Source of the DNA: Cristatella mucedo
Lineage: Eukaryota; Bryozoa; Phylactolaemata; Cristatellidae
Assembly (NCBI GenBank): GCA_009760855.2
Contig: WPIO01000005.1
Span: forward strand, 2,719,501 to 2,783,500
Direction of reading: 5' to 3'
DNA: 64,000 nucleotides
Part shown: piece after piece, positions 21,995 to 33,589 of the stretch
How positions within the stretch are numbered: position 1 is the first letter of the stretch
Layout: every line of letters begins with the position of its first letter
The notes under the pieces: model-generated
The model's input: the letters and a program-made list of their open reading frames with translations, nothing else
Database searches by the model: none
Told to the model about the DNA's origin: nothing
Program-made: the position numbers and the translations under genes

Positions 21995-23620
21995 GGTATA
22001 AGGCGAATGCCGTACTAGAAGTTTCATCGGAGTGCAGTAAAAGAAAGTCATTGAGTGCTACTTATTCACGAAAAAGCAGAACTAGACTGTGAATGCGGGG
22101 TAAAAAAGTTTCGTTGTACTGGATGGCGGCTTTCCGGGTAATAGCATAATAATATTGCACTTGATATGAAAGCTGTGTACAGCTCGTTCAGGCTTGCATA
22201 CTGGACTAAGTCCAAAAATGATGTAAAATGTCTCTCTAAATCCATATTATTGCAAGTTCTATGAGAACGCGTGAACTCACTCATAGACGAGAGGCAAGCT
22301 CTTTTTTTCACGGATATTCTAAAATTTAAATATTGTTTCAAAGGACAATAGAAACTAAAATATGTTGAAGAACCACGTGTCTATGCTTCTCGATAGAGTT
22401 ATTAGAAGTATACCCCAAATCTAGAAAACCTACTCATTCTTGAGCCATTTTGAGAGGTCATTCGTGTATCATTTCAAAATCCATACAAAGTTATTTCGAT
22501 ATTTTTGCTGGTCTTTCTGACACAATGTGAGCAAATAGACGCAAATTGTGAGTTTTCTCATGAGCAACGAGTTAATTTCAAGGTTAGCACTGTCCTGGTT
22601 GCCAAAGCAAATTTTTTAGGGAACTGTGGTCATTTTCTATACTCATGAGGCGTAAGCAGTTTTAAAAGGACATAACCTACATAGGCACAGAATTTTGGTT
22701 CGTGTTACAATTGACTGTTAGAATTGACAATCAAGAAACATGTAGCACAGATAATGTCACATCCTCTTGTTACTCTTTGTGAGAAATAACCTCAATGCAG
22801 CTAAAATCCTGTTTTCAGATTAGCTTGTGCACTCCCTATACGCCTATTGGAATTCGTAGAAGATGACAAGCCCGCTTTTTTTAATGATCTGAATAGTGCG
22901 TTTGAGTCCCGGAGTACATATTCACTCATTTCCTGCTTAGTATGAAGCGAAAGCAGCTAGAACGTCCCAAATAATCCAATGAGGTTGTATAGTCAAAGAG
23001 CCGTTACTTATTTCACTGGGTCTTAGCAAAGTGGCATCAACAACTCATGATCTTTATCGGCACGAAATATCTTATAGCAGGTTGCAAGTTGCCAACGGAG
23101 CGAATATATTGAAGTATATCTATTGAATATTTGACATTCGAACTCACCAGGTTATGATCTTAGAGAAATTACTTGTGATTAATGAATTATAAAGACTTGG
23201 GAACTGGTTGTCTCAAGACCTACGACTGGTTGGTATGACAGTGCAAGACCAGTAATATTTAACGTAACTGAAGTACTGAGCTCAAGCCAAGCAGCGTAGT
23301 TCTATTGAGCGCGTCGGATGACAATTTTGTAACTCTGGTTTGTGCTGTAAATATGTAACCCGCCGTGGCTGTTGAAAGAAGGGCTCTATGCCACAGATAT
23401 GGACTTGTTTTCTGAAGGTAATGGCGCTCTTTCTTTGCGTTCATGCTCAGCTGCCGTCGGCCTACCTGTTTGTATTTGGGACGCACCGACGAGTCCTCTA
23501 AAGCAATACAAGGTTCAGATTCCTCCGTAAATGTTATTACATTGGCTAGGAACAGCTAGGGCGCTGTACTTTCGAATTGCGACGTTAGTTTGGAAGATGC
23601 TATAGATCCTTCTGAAAGTT
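21995..23620. other. Intron 2 sequence, nothing recognised
   Basis: No family landmarks, tRNA boxes or long repeats on either strand. Frames of up to 91 codons are present but without splice or family support. Confidence 0.45.
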
Positions 23621-23621
23621 A

Positions 23622-23710
23622 TACTTATTAATAATAATAATAAAAATACGTTTGATAAAGTGCCCTTAGAGAACTCAATTAACTTGTAGGCGCTGTTAAT
23701 TTGGATTCCG
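23622..23710 (-). mobile_element. L2/CR1-like LINE 3' tail (short)
   Basis: AATAATAATAATAAAAATACG followed by a GTGCCCTTAGAGAACTCAAT-type end; only ~90 bp remain. Confidence 0.75.
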
Positions 23711-24344
23711 CTATGGCTATCAAGCCCCTAAAAAAACAAGAAAGAGAGTAATTATTTTGCTGGTAAGAATTAATACGAGTTATCAAACATTTAAAAACAT
23801 TCTGCGATAATTTTACTTTTCCGGATATAGGATTTACGAAATGCGGCTTAGAACCATTTCTGCGATGTCGAAAAATCACTTTTTAGTATACTTTTTCAAT
23901 AGGAGACATCGCTCATTCTATAGCTTCACATTAACATACAGTTAAGAAATTTGCTGCTAAGGCCAGTGGTAGAGCCAGGATGCAGAGTAACGTGGAGCTT
24001 GTGCCCTTTCTAACAGCGGGGCAGCTACGTGGGCCACCCCCAGTTTCTACGCCCTATGTCCGCCGCCAATGCAGACATTGTGTCTCTATTGTACTCGATG
24101 AACAACCACCTACCTCGCGTCGAATTTAAACAGTAATTTTTTCCTGAAACGTTGAAATGACTGTGGATGTAGCCCGAACTATATGGAAACCTTTCGCGTT
24201 TTGCCCACATCGTCCCCATTGGACAGGCTTTGCTCCCAGAGATTCAAGTTCTTGCTCCACCACTGGCCACAGAGCTATAATTGTGAATACAATAGTTCAG
24301 CTTTTATTAGGCTACTCCGTAGTGCACACTATACAGCATCTCTT

Positions 24345-24577
24345 TCTATTTATCACAGCACTTACTGAGTTCATGTGATTCGTCCTTTATATGCTTATGC
24401 GTGCTGACCCTGTGCATGTCACCCCTAACCATGTAATTCTTGCTGTTGATTCAGCATACTACTACTAACCATTCGCTCGTGCTTCCTTCGTAGCAAATGT
24501 AAAGCACATAGAAAGAGATTTAATTCTCTGAGAGCGCTATATCAAATATATTAATTATTATTATTATTATTACTATT
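24345..24577 (+). mobile_element. L2/CR1-like LINE 3' UTR and ATT tail
   Basis: Contains GTGATTCGTCCTTTATATGC, GTGCTGACCCTGTGCATGTC and AGAGCGCTATATCAAATATA, then (ATT)n. It matches the 3' UTR of the copies at 46340 and 61570. Confidence 0.9.
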
Positions 24578-24584
24578 CGGCACT

Positions 24585-25340
24585 AGCCAGCTGCTGCCCT
24601 GAAATTCTTAACGCAATTACACGAAAGTGCATGGACTTGTCTGGCTAATTGCACGATTTCTGCATATTTAATACGGCAGAGCACTCAAACGACTTGAAGA
24701 GAAAGCTTACAAAAGTTCGACTGATGAGCATGCCTTCACGAAGCAATTTATTTATTCACTCACGTCTGTTGTTTCCTATGAGTATTCATCTCTAGTCTCT
24801 CACACTTTCCGTTTGATGGGAAGCAACTAATACATTGTCTACAAAGTTCCAGGGCTAAATAGTAAAGCAATAAGCACATAGTCTTGTAATAGCTTAACTG
24901 TATTCGAAACAAAGTCGTTTGCTGCTTAAAACCTGTTGCCTTGAGTCGCCCGCTGTAACAACTCCTGGCGTCTTTTAACTGAGGTATAGGTCTTATCCGG
25001 TCAAACTCGTCGACTCACAGATAAAAAATGTGCTGGACTTTAATAAATCCATAAAAATATTTAATGTTACTGAAACAGCAGCATCGAGCTTTTCTCAGCA
25101 ATGGTTGGCCACTTCGCGAGCAATTAAAAGAGAGTATACTCTATTAAGTTGGTAAAGATAATGGATAAGACCCGTGGCGTACAGAGCTTCACGAGATCCC
25201 TGGCGGTCCAAATCTGTTATGATGGTCTTAAAATATTGAATTAGACTGATTTAATCGTAGAAGTAAGGAAAGAGCTTCACGAATATTAACAAGACTTGGA
25301 ATGCATATAAAGTTAACTATATACTGAGAGTGAGATGGGT
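24585..25340. other. Intron 2 sequence, nothing recognised
   Basis: AT-rich, no landmarks seen. Confidence 0.45.
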
Positions 25341-25344
25341 ACGG

Positions 25345-25412
25345 ACATTTCCCCTGGACATTTCCCCCCCCCCGAACTTCCCCCGACATTTCCCCCTGTA
25401 GGACATTTTCAC
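25345..25412. repeat. C-rich repeat of a GGACATTTCCCC motif
   Basis: At least four variants of GACATTTCCCC/GACATTTTCACCCC in ~65 bp, including a C10 run. An inverted counterpart (GGGGGTGAATGTCC) lies at ~26120-26140, on the other side of the TTTAGGG array. Confidence 0.7.
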
Positions 25413-25414
25413 CC

Positions 25415-25608
25415 CTTGTAGGGTTTAGGGCTTAGGTTTTAGGGTTTAGTGTTTAGGATTTTAAGGTTTAGAACTGTTAGGGTTTAGGGTTTAGAATTTA
25501 GAGTTTAGGGTTTAGGGTTTAGGGTTTAGGGTTTAGGGTTTAGGGTTTAGGGTTTAGGGTTTAGGGTTTAGGGTTTAGGGTTAAGGGTTAAGGGTTAAGG
25601 GCTTAGGG
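25415..25608 (+). repeat. TTTAGGG (plant-type telomere-like) tandem array
   Basis: A degenerate start is followed by about a dozen perfect TTTAGGG units at ~25506-25580, then GGGTTAA variants. TTTAGGG is the telomere repeat of plants and some protists, whereas most animals use TTAGGG. Being inside an intron and flanked by unrelated single-copy sequence, it is an interstitial satellite and not a chromosome end. Confidence 0.92.
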
Positions 25609-25968
25609 CAGGCTGCGCCTCCGCAGCCTAAATCTATCCTCGCTCGTATTCGGCACTTTAATAAGTGCGTATTAGGGCATAACTCATGAGGTCAAGTTAT
25701 ACTCAGTAGATCTCTGAGGCTTACCACTCATTTTCAGGAACGTGTGGCACGCCGTAGCGTTCGCAAGCTTAGACGGGTAAGAACACGTCCCTGGCGGCAT
25801 CGAGCGGGACCTAACTTCCGGGAGACCAAACTGCATAGCTCGCTGTTGCCGCAGACGCCGAGACCGTCGCCGCCGCTCGCTCCGTTAGAAACCATTCTTT
25901 CAATCTATCCATTCCTCTAATTATACTGAGTTAATTTTCTTTTAATAGAGCATGAACTTCATTTAATC

Positions 25969-25974
<6 letters not shown>

Positions 25975-26044
<70 letters not shown>
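25975..26044. repeat. AT microsatellite
   Basis: About 35 copies of AT without interruption. Confidence 0.97.
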
Positions 26045-26047
<3 letters not shown>

Positions 26048-26096
26048 TGCATTCTTATTTATACATTCATCGACATAGGGGAAAAGATCCTACCAC

Positions 26097-26150
26097 GGGG
26101 GGGGGGGAGAAACGCCGGGGGGGGGGGGGGTGAATGTCCAAAGGTCCACC
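26097..26150. repeat. G-run pair with inverted GGACATT motif
   Basis: Two G homopolymers (about 11 and 14 nt) separated by AGAAACGCC, followed by TGAATGTCC. This is the inverse of the C-rich block at 25345-25412. Homopolymer length may be inaccurate in the assembly. Confidence 0.75.
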
Positions 26151-26284
26151 GGTGGGGGCGGGAAGTGTCATAGAGCCCTAAGATGGATTGATGACCACAT
26201 CCGGCAGATTTTTATTAAAAATGTATCTATCATTATCATTATAAATCTTGAAAAACGGATAACCGGTAAATCTAGAGTGGCTAT

Positions 26285-26294
<10 letters not shown>

Positions 26295-26332
<38 letters not shown>

Positions 26333-26346
26333 GATAGAGAGAGAGT
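26295..26346. repeat. GA microsatellite
   Basis: (GA)n of ~50 bp preceded by a short TA run. Confidence 0.95.
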
Positions 26347-26639
26347 TTAAATATATGTGATATTCACTTTTAATTTTTTGAACTGAAAGAACGAAAAGTA
26401 TAAAACTTGCTTACATGATTACATAAATTTTAAAACATCACATTATTGATCATAAATGGAAAATATTTGCTACTCCAAGAGGTCTCGGGCATAAAAATAT
26501 CAAAAATAGACTTTTCTACCAAGTAAAAAGTGTGCTACGCAGTAATTATCGTCTTCCCAAACATTATTGCTATTACCGCAACTTTATCTTTGATATTTCC
26601 AGTGGTACGCTTCTGAAATACATCTCAGGATATTCAATC

Positions 26640-26935
26640 CTAAATTTAATAATAATAAAAACACACTTAATAAAGCGCCCTCAGAGAACCCAAATTCTCT
26701 CGAGGTGCGTTAGATTTGCTGCAAAGGAAAAATGATTGAATGGTCAGTATTAGCATATTCTATAAACAAAAAGAATAGCATGGTTAGGAGTGAGATGCTC
26801 AGGGTCAGCAAGCAAGTGTGGTTAGTGGCAGCATGCACAATATCAGCAAGCATAAGCACATAAAGCACGAATCACAAGGACCCATCAAATCCTGTCATAA
26901 ATAGGTGCGTGGATTAATGGCTATTTTGCAATCAC
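26640..26935 (-). mobile_element. L2/CR1-like LINE 3' UTR
   Basis: Starts AATAATAATAAAAACACAC then GCGCCCTCAGAGAACCCAAA. It continues through the reverse complement of the shared 3' UTR (AGTGGCAGCATGCACAATATC) to ~26930, where coding-end sequence should begin and similarity stops. Confidence 0.85.
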
Positions 26936-27244
26936 AAATAATTTTTGTACTTCAAACACATTTAGAGTCAACCTGAAAATTCCCGAGACCTAGAAGCCTG
27001 TCTCAATCTATTAGATGCATAGCCACCTCACTCATTATGGCCATTCCCTTTGAATGAACCGGGATATTCACAGAAAAGACTCACCCACTAAAAACTAAAA
27101 AGTACTATCGATCTCTCTAGTGATTTGCTGTAAAACCATAAGTAAAGGATAAAAAATAGAGATTATCTGATTCAACAGCTACATTTGTAATGTATTGGAA
27201 GAGCCATTGCTATTAAGAGACAATTAGTTGCAGGCAATAAATGA

Positions 27245-27305
27245 TGGTTTACTCCAGGACTCAAACCCACGACCTGGTTCGTACTATTGCATGTAAGCAT
27301 TTAGA
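27245..27305 (-). mobile_element. tRNA-derived SINE fragment (B-box part)
   Basis: The minus strand reads CCAGGTCGTGGGTTTGAGTCC, a good B box. An A box is only weakly visible upstream at TGCTTACATGCAATAG. Confidence 0.45.
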
Positions 27306-27987
27306 TGAGCTTCGTATCCCTTCAGTCAAAAACGCCAGAAAACATTTTCAATGAAAATAATTGCGTCTGTATGAAAGCCTTACAATTTTCTCTGCAGCAT
27401 AAGTTAAGCTTATAGGCTTACTTTAGGCCATGCATTTCTGCAAGCTAAAATGCTCATCTGCCAAGCAGACAGAGATCATTGATCATTTCTAGTCAAAAAA
27501 TTGTACTTAAAGAATGGTGTAATCTGCCACCAAAATTCTATTTAAAACAACTTCAATTTAAAGCTTGAGTTAATTAAGCAAAGGATTTGCGAATAATTCC
27601 GTTTTTAGCCTATGGATGGTTTTCTCTGGTACGATAAGTTTTACATCCGGCGAAGGTGTTAGATCAGATTCCCCTATTTGTCAATATGAGATCATTATCA
27701 AAAACTTATGACCAATGAGGTTCTTACATAATAAAGCTGAGCTACATGGTCTTGCCTATCAATTATCATGATAATAAATTGTGAGAAAAAGTATAAAATC
27801 AGAGTAACATGCTGGTGAATGTATAGGGCTAATACAAAAGCAAAGCTACTATAAAGGAATGCGATCTCAGACGTAATTTTATTACTCGATTAGAATCTCA
27901 ATCATTGTAAAGAAGATTTTTTCTAGCCTATGCTATTACCTAACCGCAGACGACAGGGCCTAGCATCCCTGCTATGATAATAACAAC

Positions 27988-28385
27988 GATGAAATTGAAC
28001 TGCTGCTAAGCTTGTGGCAGATTAGAAAGCTTCTCTCTTCTAATAGATGATGCTATTGTTCAACCATCACCACGTGCTCAAAATTTAGGTGTCGTTTTCA
28101 ACCGCTGTATAAATTTTAGAAGCTTCATCAGAAGACTGCTTCTACAGCTTGCCATCACGTCCAATCTCTTAGATAAGGACCTTCTTCTTTGGCTTGAAAA
28201 ATATTTAACTAGCTTCTTAGCTCTGTCTTAGCTTGATTACTGTAATTCTCTATTTGCAGAGCGGAAAAAAGCAATTAGGCCACTGCAAATGGCGATGAAT
28301 AATGCTGCGAGGTTAGTTTTCAAGTCTCACAGATTGAACCCGCGTCTCCTTTGGTAAAAGAGCTCAAATTTTAGTCGGTTGTGAC
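27988..28385 (+). mobile_element. Second-family LINE, middle part, lacking its 3' end
   Basis: Matches 39310-39715 of the copy at 38866-40205 (CCATCACCACGTGCTCAAAA, TTTAGGTGTCGTTTT, AGGCCACTGCAAATGGC, CGCGTCTCCTTTGG). It stops ~28385. Its missing 3' continuation resumes at ~29325, after the segment that carries exons 1 and 2 of the transporter gene. A LINE fragment lacking its 3' end cannot arise by ordinary target-primed insertion. Confidence 0.8.
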
Positions 28386-28556
28386 GGTTGGTTGTCTGAT
28401 TCACGGGCGTAGAGAAATGCCGGCCGTTTAAGCTATTTAAGGATAATTTACGTACACAAGGCGTATGCTGGAAACAACAGGTGGTCCGCAGTTGTTAGAG
28501 CATACCGTAATGTCAGCTGGTAGTGAGCAAATCATTCGAGAGGGTTTTAAGCTTAC

Positions 28557-28652
28557 CAGGCTTCCGTAAATTGGAGACGTAATAAAATCAACTAGATGAA
28601 AAACTCCAAAGATTAGGCCAATTTCGGTTTCTGAAGCGCCTTTTGCAGTAGC
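28557..28652 (-). CDS. SLC18B1: SLC18B1-like MFS transporter (gene 2), exon 2: TM2
   Basis: A 96-nt exon, phase 0 at both ends, too short to stand out as an ORF. The minus strand has acceptor ACTGTTTTAG, then 32 codons including 'KGASETEIGLIFGVFHLVDF' and 'ITSPIYG', then donor CTG|GTAAGC. This matches the vertebrate SLC18B1 segment KKGASNxxIGMIFGCFAL (loop 1-2 and TM2), where the 'GLIFG' glycine pair is typical of this MFS branch. It joins exon 1 (ending FFPME) directly and exon 3 (starting IPKLGG). Intron 1 is only 164 bp; intron 2 is ~7.7 kb. Confidence 0.9.
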
Positions 28653-28816
28653 CTAAAACAGTTCATACTCTATAAAAGTTATGTGAGCAATCATCCGAGA
28701 GCAAGCTTCTTTTGAGCTCTTTACTTGGCAGCGAGTTGAATAGGCACAGATGCCTGTGCTCACAGGGGGTGCCCGGAAAAATCAAAATAGAGCCAAAGCT
28801 CAGCTACTATTCTCAC

Positions 28817-29077
28817 CTCCATTGGAAAGAATGGCGCAATGGTGGAAAAAGCTGAATAGCAGCAGAAGTTTGATAGTGCCATCGTAAGAATTACCATCAC
28901 ATGCTTACTGTTTAGAGGATTGGTGGGTATGCGGTTCTCTTCTCCCTCGATAGGCGCATCAGGTAATTCACTACATGGCTTTGAGGCGACTACCACATTG
29001 GCCAGCTCAAGCTCTCTGCTAGGCGACTGGCGAACTTCATGCTTCAATAGCTCGTCGTGCTCAGTAGCTTCCTTCAT
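28817..29077 (-). CDS. SLC18B1: SLC18B1-like MFS transporter (gene 2), exon 1: N-terminus and TM1
   Basis: This 87-codon first coding exon starts at the ATG complementary to 29075-29077 and ends ...FFPME at donor GAG|GTGAGA. Residues 1-~58 are a charged, acidic cytosolic tail ('MKEATEHDELLKHEVRQSPS'), longer than in vertebrates. TM1 follows ('VMVILTMALSNFCCYSAFST') with the SLC18B1-like continuation IAPFFP. An in-frame TAA occurs upstream of the ATG, supporting the start. Together exons 1-4 encode 193 residues, roughly the first four membrane segments of a 12-TM protein. I did not identify a TATA box. The exon 1-2 block is flanked by two halves of one LINE. Confidence 0.9.
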
Positions 29078-29324
29078 CTTAATCGAGCGGCCGAAAACTC
29101 GCTGGCGCCTGCACCTTTAGGATGCTGAGCGTTACCGTTTCTGCACACCTCCGTTCGACTGCCCGAGGTCTCACTTCGCCAGCTACCCTTGAGACGAGCA
29201 CGTTCAACGTCACCACAAACCACGTGATGACGACGCGGCACCATTTCCTCGAAGCCCAGCCGAAATCAGAATGCAGGTTGGATGGCACCCGCATTGAGTA
29301 ACTATAATTCTGTGATTAATATGC

Positions 29325-29818
29325 AAAGTTCTTTCGCTCACCCACAAGGCCTTCCAGCCACCGCTTGGCTCCTGAATACCTAGCTGAGCGGCTGCACCCA
29401 CCAGTTTCAGCGTCCTCGTGCCTTGAGGTCATGTATGGACAATTAATTAGCTGTTCCATTGCTCAGCTTAAAGACCGTTTGCGAAAGAAGCTTTATCTCT
29501 GCAGGTCTTAGACTTTAGAACTCACTTGCACAATTCCCAATCAACGAGAACTACTCTCCTGCTGCCGACTATCGCTCATCCTTTCCAGCTGTCCTGAGCT
29601 GCTACTTCCATGCTATTCATTACCTCATCTGCTCTCCCGACTCTGCAATGATTCCCTCTTTCTCTTTGTTGTGTGAGATGAAGTCTTTTCGCTACTGAAC
29701 GTGTACCGAAAGCCGCTTGGGCTGTGAGCGAGCTATACAAAACTCTGCTGCCTGACACCCACGTTGTCTTTGTGGAGTTAAAGATCTAGAGACATTACAT
29801 TGCATTACAGCAGCCTGC
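29325..29818 (+). mobile_element. Second-family LINE, 3' part continuing the fragment at 27988-28385
   Basis: Matches 39740-40205 of the better copy: AGCCACCGCTTGGCTCC, TACCTAGCTGAGC, GGACAATTAATTAGCTG, ACTACTCTCCTGCTGCC. It ends with GAGACATTACATTGCATTAC. It begins almost exactly where the fragment at 27988-28385 stops, with only ~20 bp of the family sequence missing. Confidence 0.82.
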
Positions 29819-30392
29819 AACGTCTGAACTGTTGTCTGGCGTCAGCCACCATCACCTGAGCAGTGCCTGATATCGAAGTTTTATCAGTCGAGCTTGGCGC
29901 TTCAACACAGCTTATGAAAACTATCTTCAAAAGGATACCAGTCAAGATTCAAGAGACACCACTACACTGCTCTCGTCCGTGTAACGTATGACATCCTATG
30001 AAGCAACGATGACGGGAATATTCCTCCCCCGGCACTGCTGGATCTATCATTTGCCTTCTACACTATTTATTACCACTTCCTTCTATCATTTTTGAGAACA
30101 TCTGTCTGGAAGACGAGGTACTCACAGGATTCAAATCGTACTTGCCTGGCGGTGTTTGATACGTATGGCGTTACGTATCCATTCTTCACTGTCCTACATT
30201 CATATTTAGGAGTAAGATGCAGGGGGATAGAATGACAATATTTTAAATTTAATGGGGCTAGACCGGTAATAATCAAAAAATTGTAGCACTATACCATTGC
30301 ATGAATGCGAAACGAATTTGGAGGTTGATTATCAAGTGCAATTATGAAATGTTATTGTTGTCGACCGTCGCCAAGGCAGAATAATAATTACA

Positions 30393-32640
30393 ACAAAAAT
30401 ATTAATATTAATATTATGATTGTATAGGGCCTTCTGAAAACTGAATCCCTTACTAGACACTTTGCACTTGCTGCAAAGTGAGCACGATCGAATGGTTAGT
30501 GATAGCACGCTCATTGACAGCAATTATAACATGCTTGCACGTGACATGCACAGGGTCAGCATGCAAAATGGTTATTTGCAGCATGCACAGTGTCAGCATG
30601 ATAAGCGCGTCGACGAAAAATCAAATAACTCACTAATTCCTTTATAAATAAATGCGTTGTTTTTATATCGTCAAATCGGGAGTTGTCATGGCGCCAGTCG
30701 GAAGTCAGTTCCAGACTTTGAGAGCATGTCAACTACAGGCACGGTCTCCAAAGGATTAGAGGTTTGTGCAGTGTAGTTAAACGATTAGACTCAGAAAAGC
30801 TGGTGGTACGATGCTTAGTCTTGCGGGGACTAGATCCAATAGGTAGCTGAGGCTAATGAATAAATGTACATACAAATCAGCAACAGAACCTTGAAGCCAA
30901 TTCCGTGCTTGACTGGGAGCCCGTGCATGACGGCGAGAAGTGGTTCAATAAAGCAGCTAACGAAAAAGCACACGACAAAAAAGCCTATTTAGAGAGTTTT
31001 TCAAAAACTGCAAGTGCCTGATTGCAGTGGCTGGTTCAAAGGAAAGAGAGGTGTTATGGTGGCGACCACTCTTGTGGAGTGTTCCGGCAGAGACAGCTCT
31101 TGTGATGTCTCACGGAGGCACAAGTCTGGATGTTAGAAGTAAAATTAGTTCTATCTGTAATGCTCTTAAAGCTTTCACACATCAGAACTCGATGAATTAC
31201 TGCAGCTGCACCGATAAATTTACCCTACATGTTGCCGGACGCTGTGCTGTGTCAATGGCTTAGCCATTGGCCACGGAAGACGCTTTCCAGCTAATTGCAA
31301 CGGCAGCAGGCACAGACAATGCAAGCTGTGAGCTACAGGAGTCAAGATGGAATGTCACAAATGCATAGATCACTTTAGATGTAGCACACTTGTCTAAGCA
31401 AGCCCAAATTTCAGCAATGTTATGTATATAAAAGTTTGCCGACTTTATGATAGAGCCTATGTGGTCAACTAATAAAAAGTCACCTTAGAGCTGGATACTC
31501 TAGATTTCGTGCAGATTGAACAGAAGATATGCTGACAAAGCCGGTTTAGCATTATTTTTTCCAATTTCTGAATCAAACTTAGTTTGCCCGTATCTATTGA
31601 GTTGGTTTTCACATCATTCGATCTAAGAATATTTAAAGCCATTTATGTGGAGGTGTCATTATTACATGCTGCTGTGGAGTTGAGAAAACTGGCGGTGCTG
31701 AAGGGTAAAGGGATCGAAGTAAAGGTACAACTGAGTGCCATCTGCATAGAATTTTAAGATTATGTTGTTCCTGGCAATCGCATTAGCGAGAGTGAGTCTG
31801 CACGCCGTGAAAATAACCAGACAAAGCACCGAGCCCTGATATACCCCATATTCAATGGTTCCTCGGATGACCTTTTTCCTTTCGCATCAATGACCTGGAG
31901 TCCCCACTGCGATCAGACTTAAACCACTGTATTGAAGCGCCAGTGATTCCCAGGCGATATGAGAGGCCCTTGAGAAGGACTTCGAGATAGACAGTATCAA
32001 ATGCTGCCAAAAGATCAAGCAAAATGAGCAGAAACTGTAATGAAGCCTGCATTCCCAGGAATGTCGTCATACACTCGAGGCTGAGCTGACCCTGAATTGG
32101 TTTGCTTCAAAGCAAGACTTGAAATAATTAGCTAGGTGTGAAATTTCAATGTACGAGTTCAGCTTGCCTGCAAGGACTCATTACATACAGTGTCTTTGAT
32201 AGGAGCTGTAGCAGGAAAACTGGGCAGAAGTGACTCGAAATCCCTTGGTCTGGTGTTGCTTTCGTGAGTAGTGGCCTTACTACAAGCTTTTTTAAATTTC
32301 TGGAAATAACTGGAGGTTAATTACATAACGACGATGCTAGTTATTGAATGGCAACAGCAGATTCGTGCATCGTAGAATCAGGACACTGAGTGTATGGTTT
32401 CGAGACCCAGTTGTCTTCTTTAATTGGGATAATAACTCTAGGTTGATGTCACGTGTGGCCTCCTTGAATGCACACATTGAGGTGCCGCACTGAATTGAGT
32501 GACACGATTGCAGAGGGGATTCTGCTAGGGATGGACTGATCTTGTCTATCCGGTTGACAAAGAAGCTAGGGTTAGTAATCAGCTTGATCACCACAAGGAT
32601 CACCAGGTAACGAGCTAACTTGTGAGTGGTTAAGAACATG
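30393..32640 (-). mobile_element. L2/CR1-like LINE, minus strand, heavily degraded
   Basis: An ATATTAATATTAATATTATG tail and a degenerate 3' end are followed by the shared antisense 3' UTR (ACATGCACAGGGTCAGCATG) and C-terminal RT region to ~30940. RT body landmarks are at 31850-32070 ('LDLLAAFDTVYLEVLLKGLS', 'ITGASIQWF') and linker sequence runs to ~32640. About 280 bp at 31010-31300 do not match the other copies and look like an insertion of unknown origin. Badly mutated, so probably one of the older copies. Confidence 0.8.
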
Positions 32641-32689
32641 GTGGGACGGCAAACGAGTATGGGCGGCCCACATTCCGGCACTATCCTAG

Positions 32690-33460
32690 GGGATATTGCA
32701 AATCCCCCTGGCTCAGCCCTTTGCCATCAGTGTGTAAGCAGGCGAATAATATGACATTCAGATGACTGACGCTTGATTTCGTTGTCAAAATTCTCCGAAA
32801 GCACTAAGACTTATTAAGGTATATCTTGAAGTTGTTTTTAATAAACACTAGCAAGAATTAAGCACAGCAACTTCATCCATATTACTTATGTAATAGGTAT
32901 TACTTAAATGAATTATGTACCCATCAGTTTATGAATAAACCTTCTCCCAGCGGGCCATCTAGCTATTGGTCTCTGAAAAGTTTCTTTGGATGCACCCACC
33001 GCCAGCACTCGCCGCCGCTTAAATAGGTTATCTCCAGGTTGGCTCGTGGGCTGGTATCACCTTTGAACGGCCAGTTTTTGTTACCCCACAGATGCTCTAA
33101 TTGGATTAAAACCATGTGACTGACTTACCTAATCCATGACCACGACGTCACTGTAAACGGAAACTTATTGACCTTCATTGTTGTATGGATAGTTATGTTG
33201 CTGCGAAATAAACCTTTCTCCTCTAGTTTTCATAGGCACGGAACCCCAATGTTTTTCAACATGTCGAGATACATATCTAGTTTCATAGAACCAGGAATGA
33301 GACGCAGGTGTTCGTATACCTGCACCGGCAAAGAAAGCCCTATAGAGTACCCATCCAACGCTATATCTAACAGTGGACTGCTGACAGCTGTATATGTATT
33401 CTTCTCTCATTCTTCAGCTTGTTCAAACTAGAAGTTGTTGTTACCGAAGAAATGACATTT
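32690..33460. other. No recognised feature
   Basis: Short frames of 80-87 codons on both strands over 33165-33431 lack family resemblance and splice support. Confidence 0.4.
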
Positions 33461-33464
33461 ACTT

Positions 33465-33582
33465 TTGTCCGTTCAATAATAGAGCAAATATTCAATCATG
33501 CTTTATTTTCGGCAAATGGAAAGCACCTTGAAAGGGATTGAGTTTCAGAGGGCGCTTTATAAAATGCATTATTATAAGCATC
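33465..33582 (+). mobile_element. L2/CR1-like LINE 3' tail
   Basis: TATTCAATCATGCTTTATTT, then AAAGCACCTTGAAAGGGATT and CAGAGGGCGCTTTATAAAAT, followed by ATTATTA. Confidence 0.85.
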
Positions 33583-33589
33583 TTCGATC

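Noticed and set aside
25415-25608. Chromosome end at the TTTAGGG array
   Set aside because: Unique sequence and transporter exons continue on both sides in consistent order, so it is interstitial.
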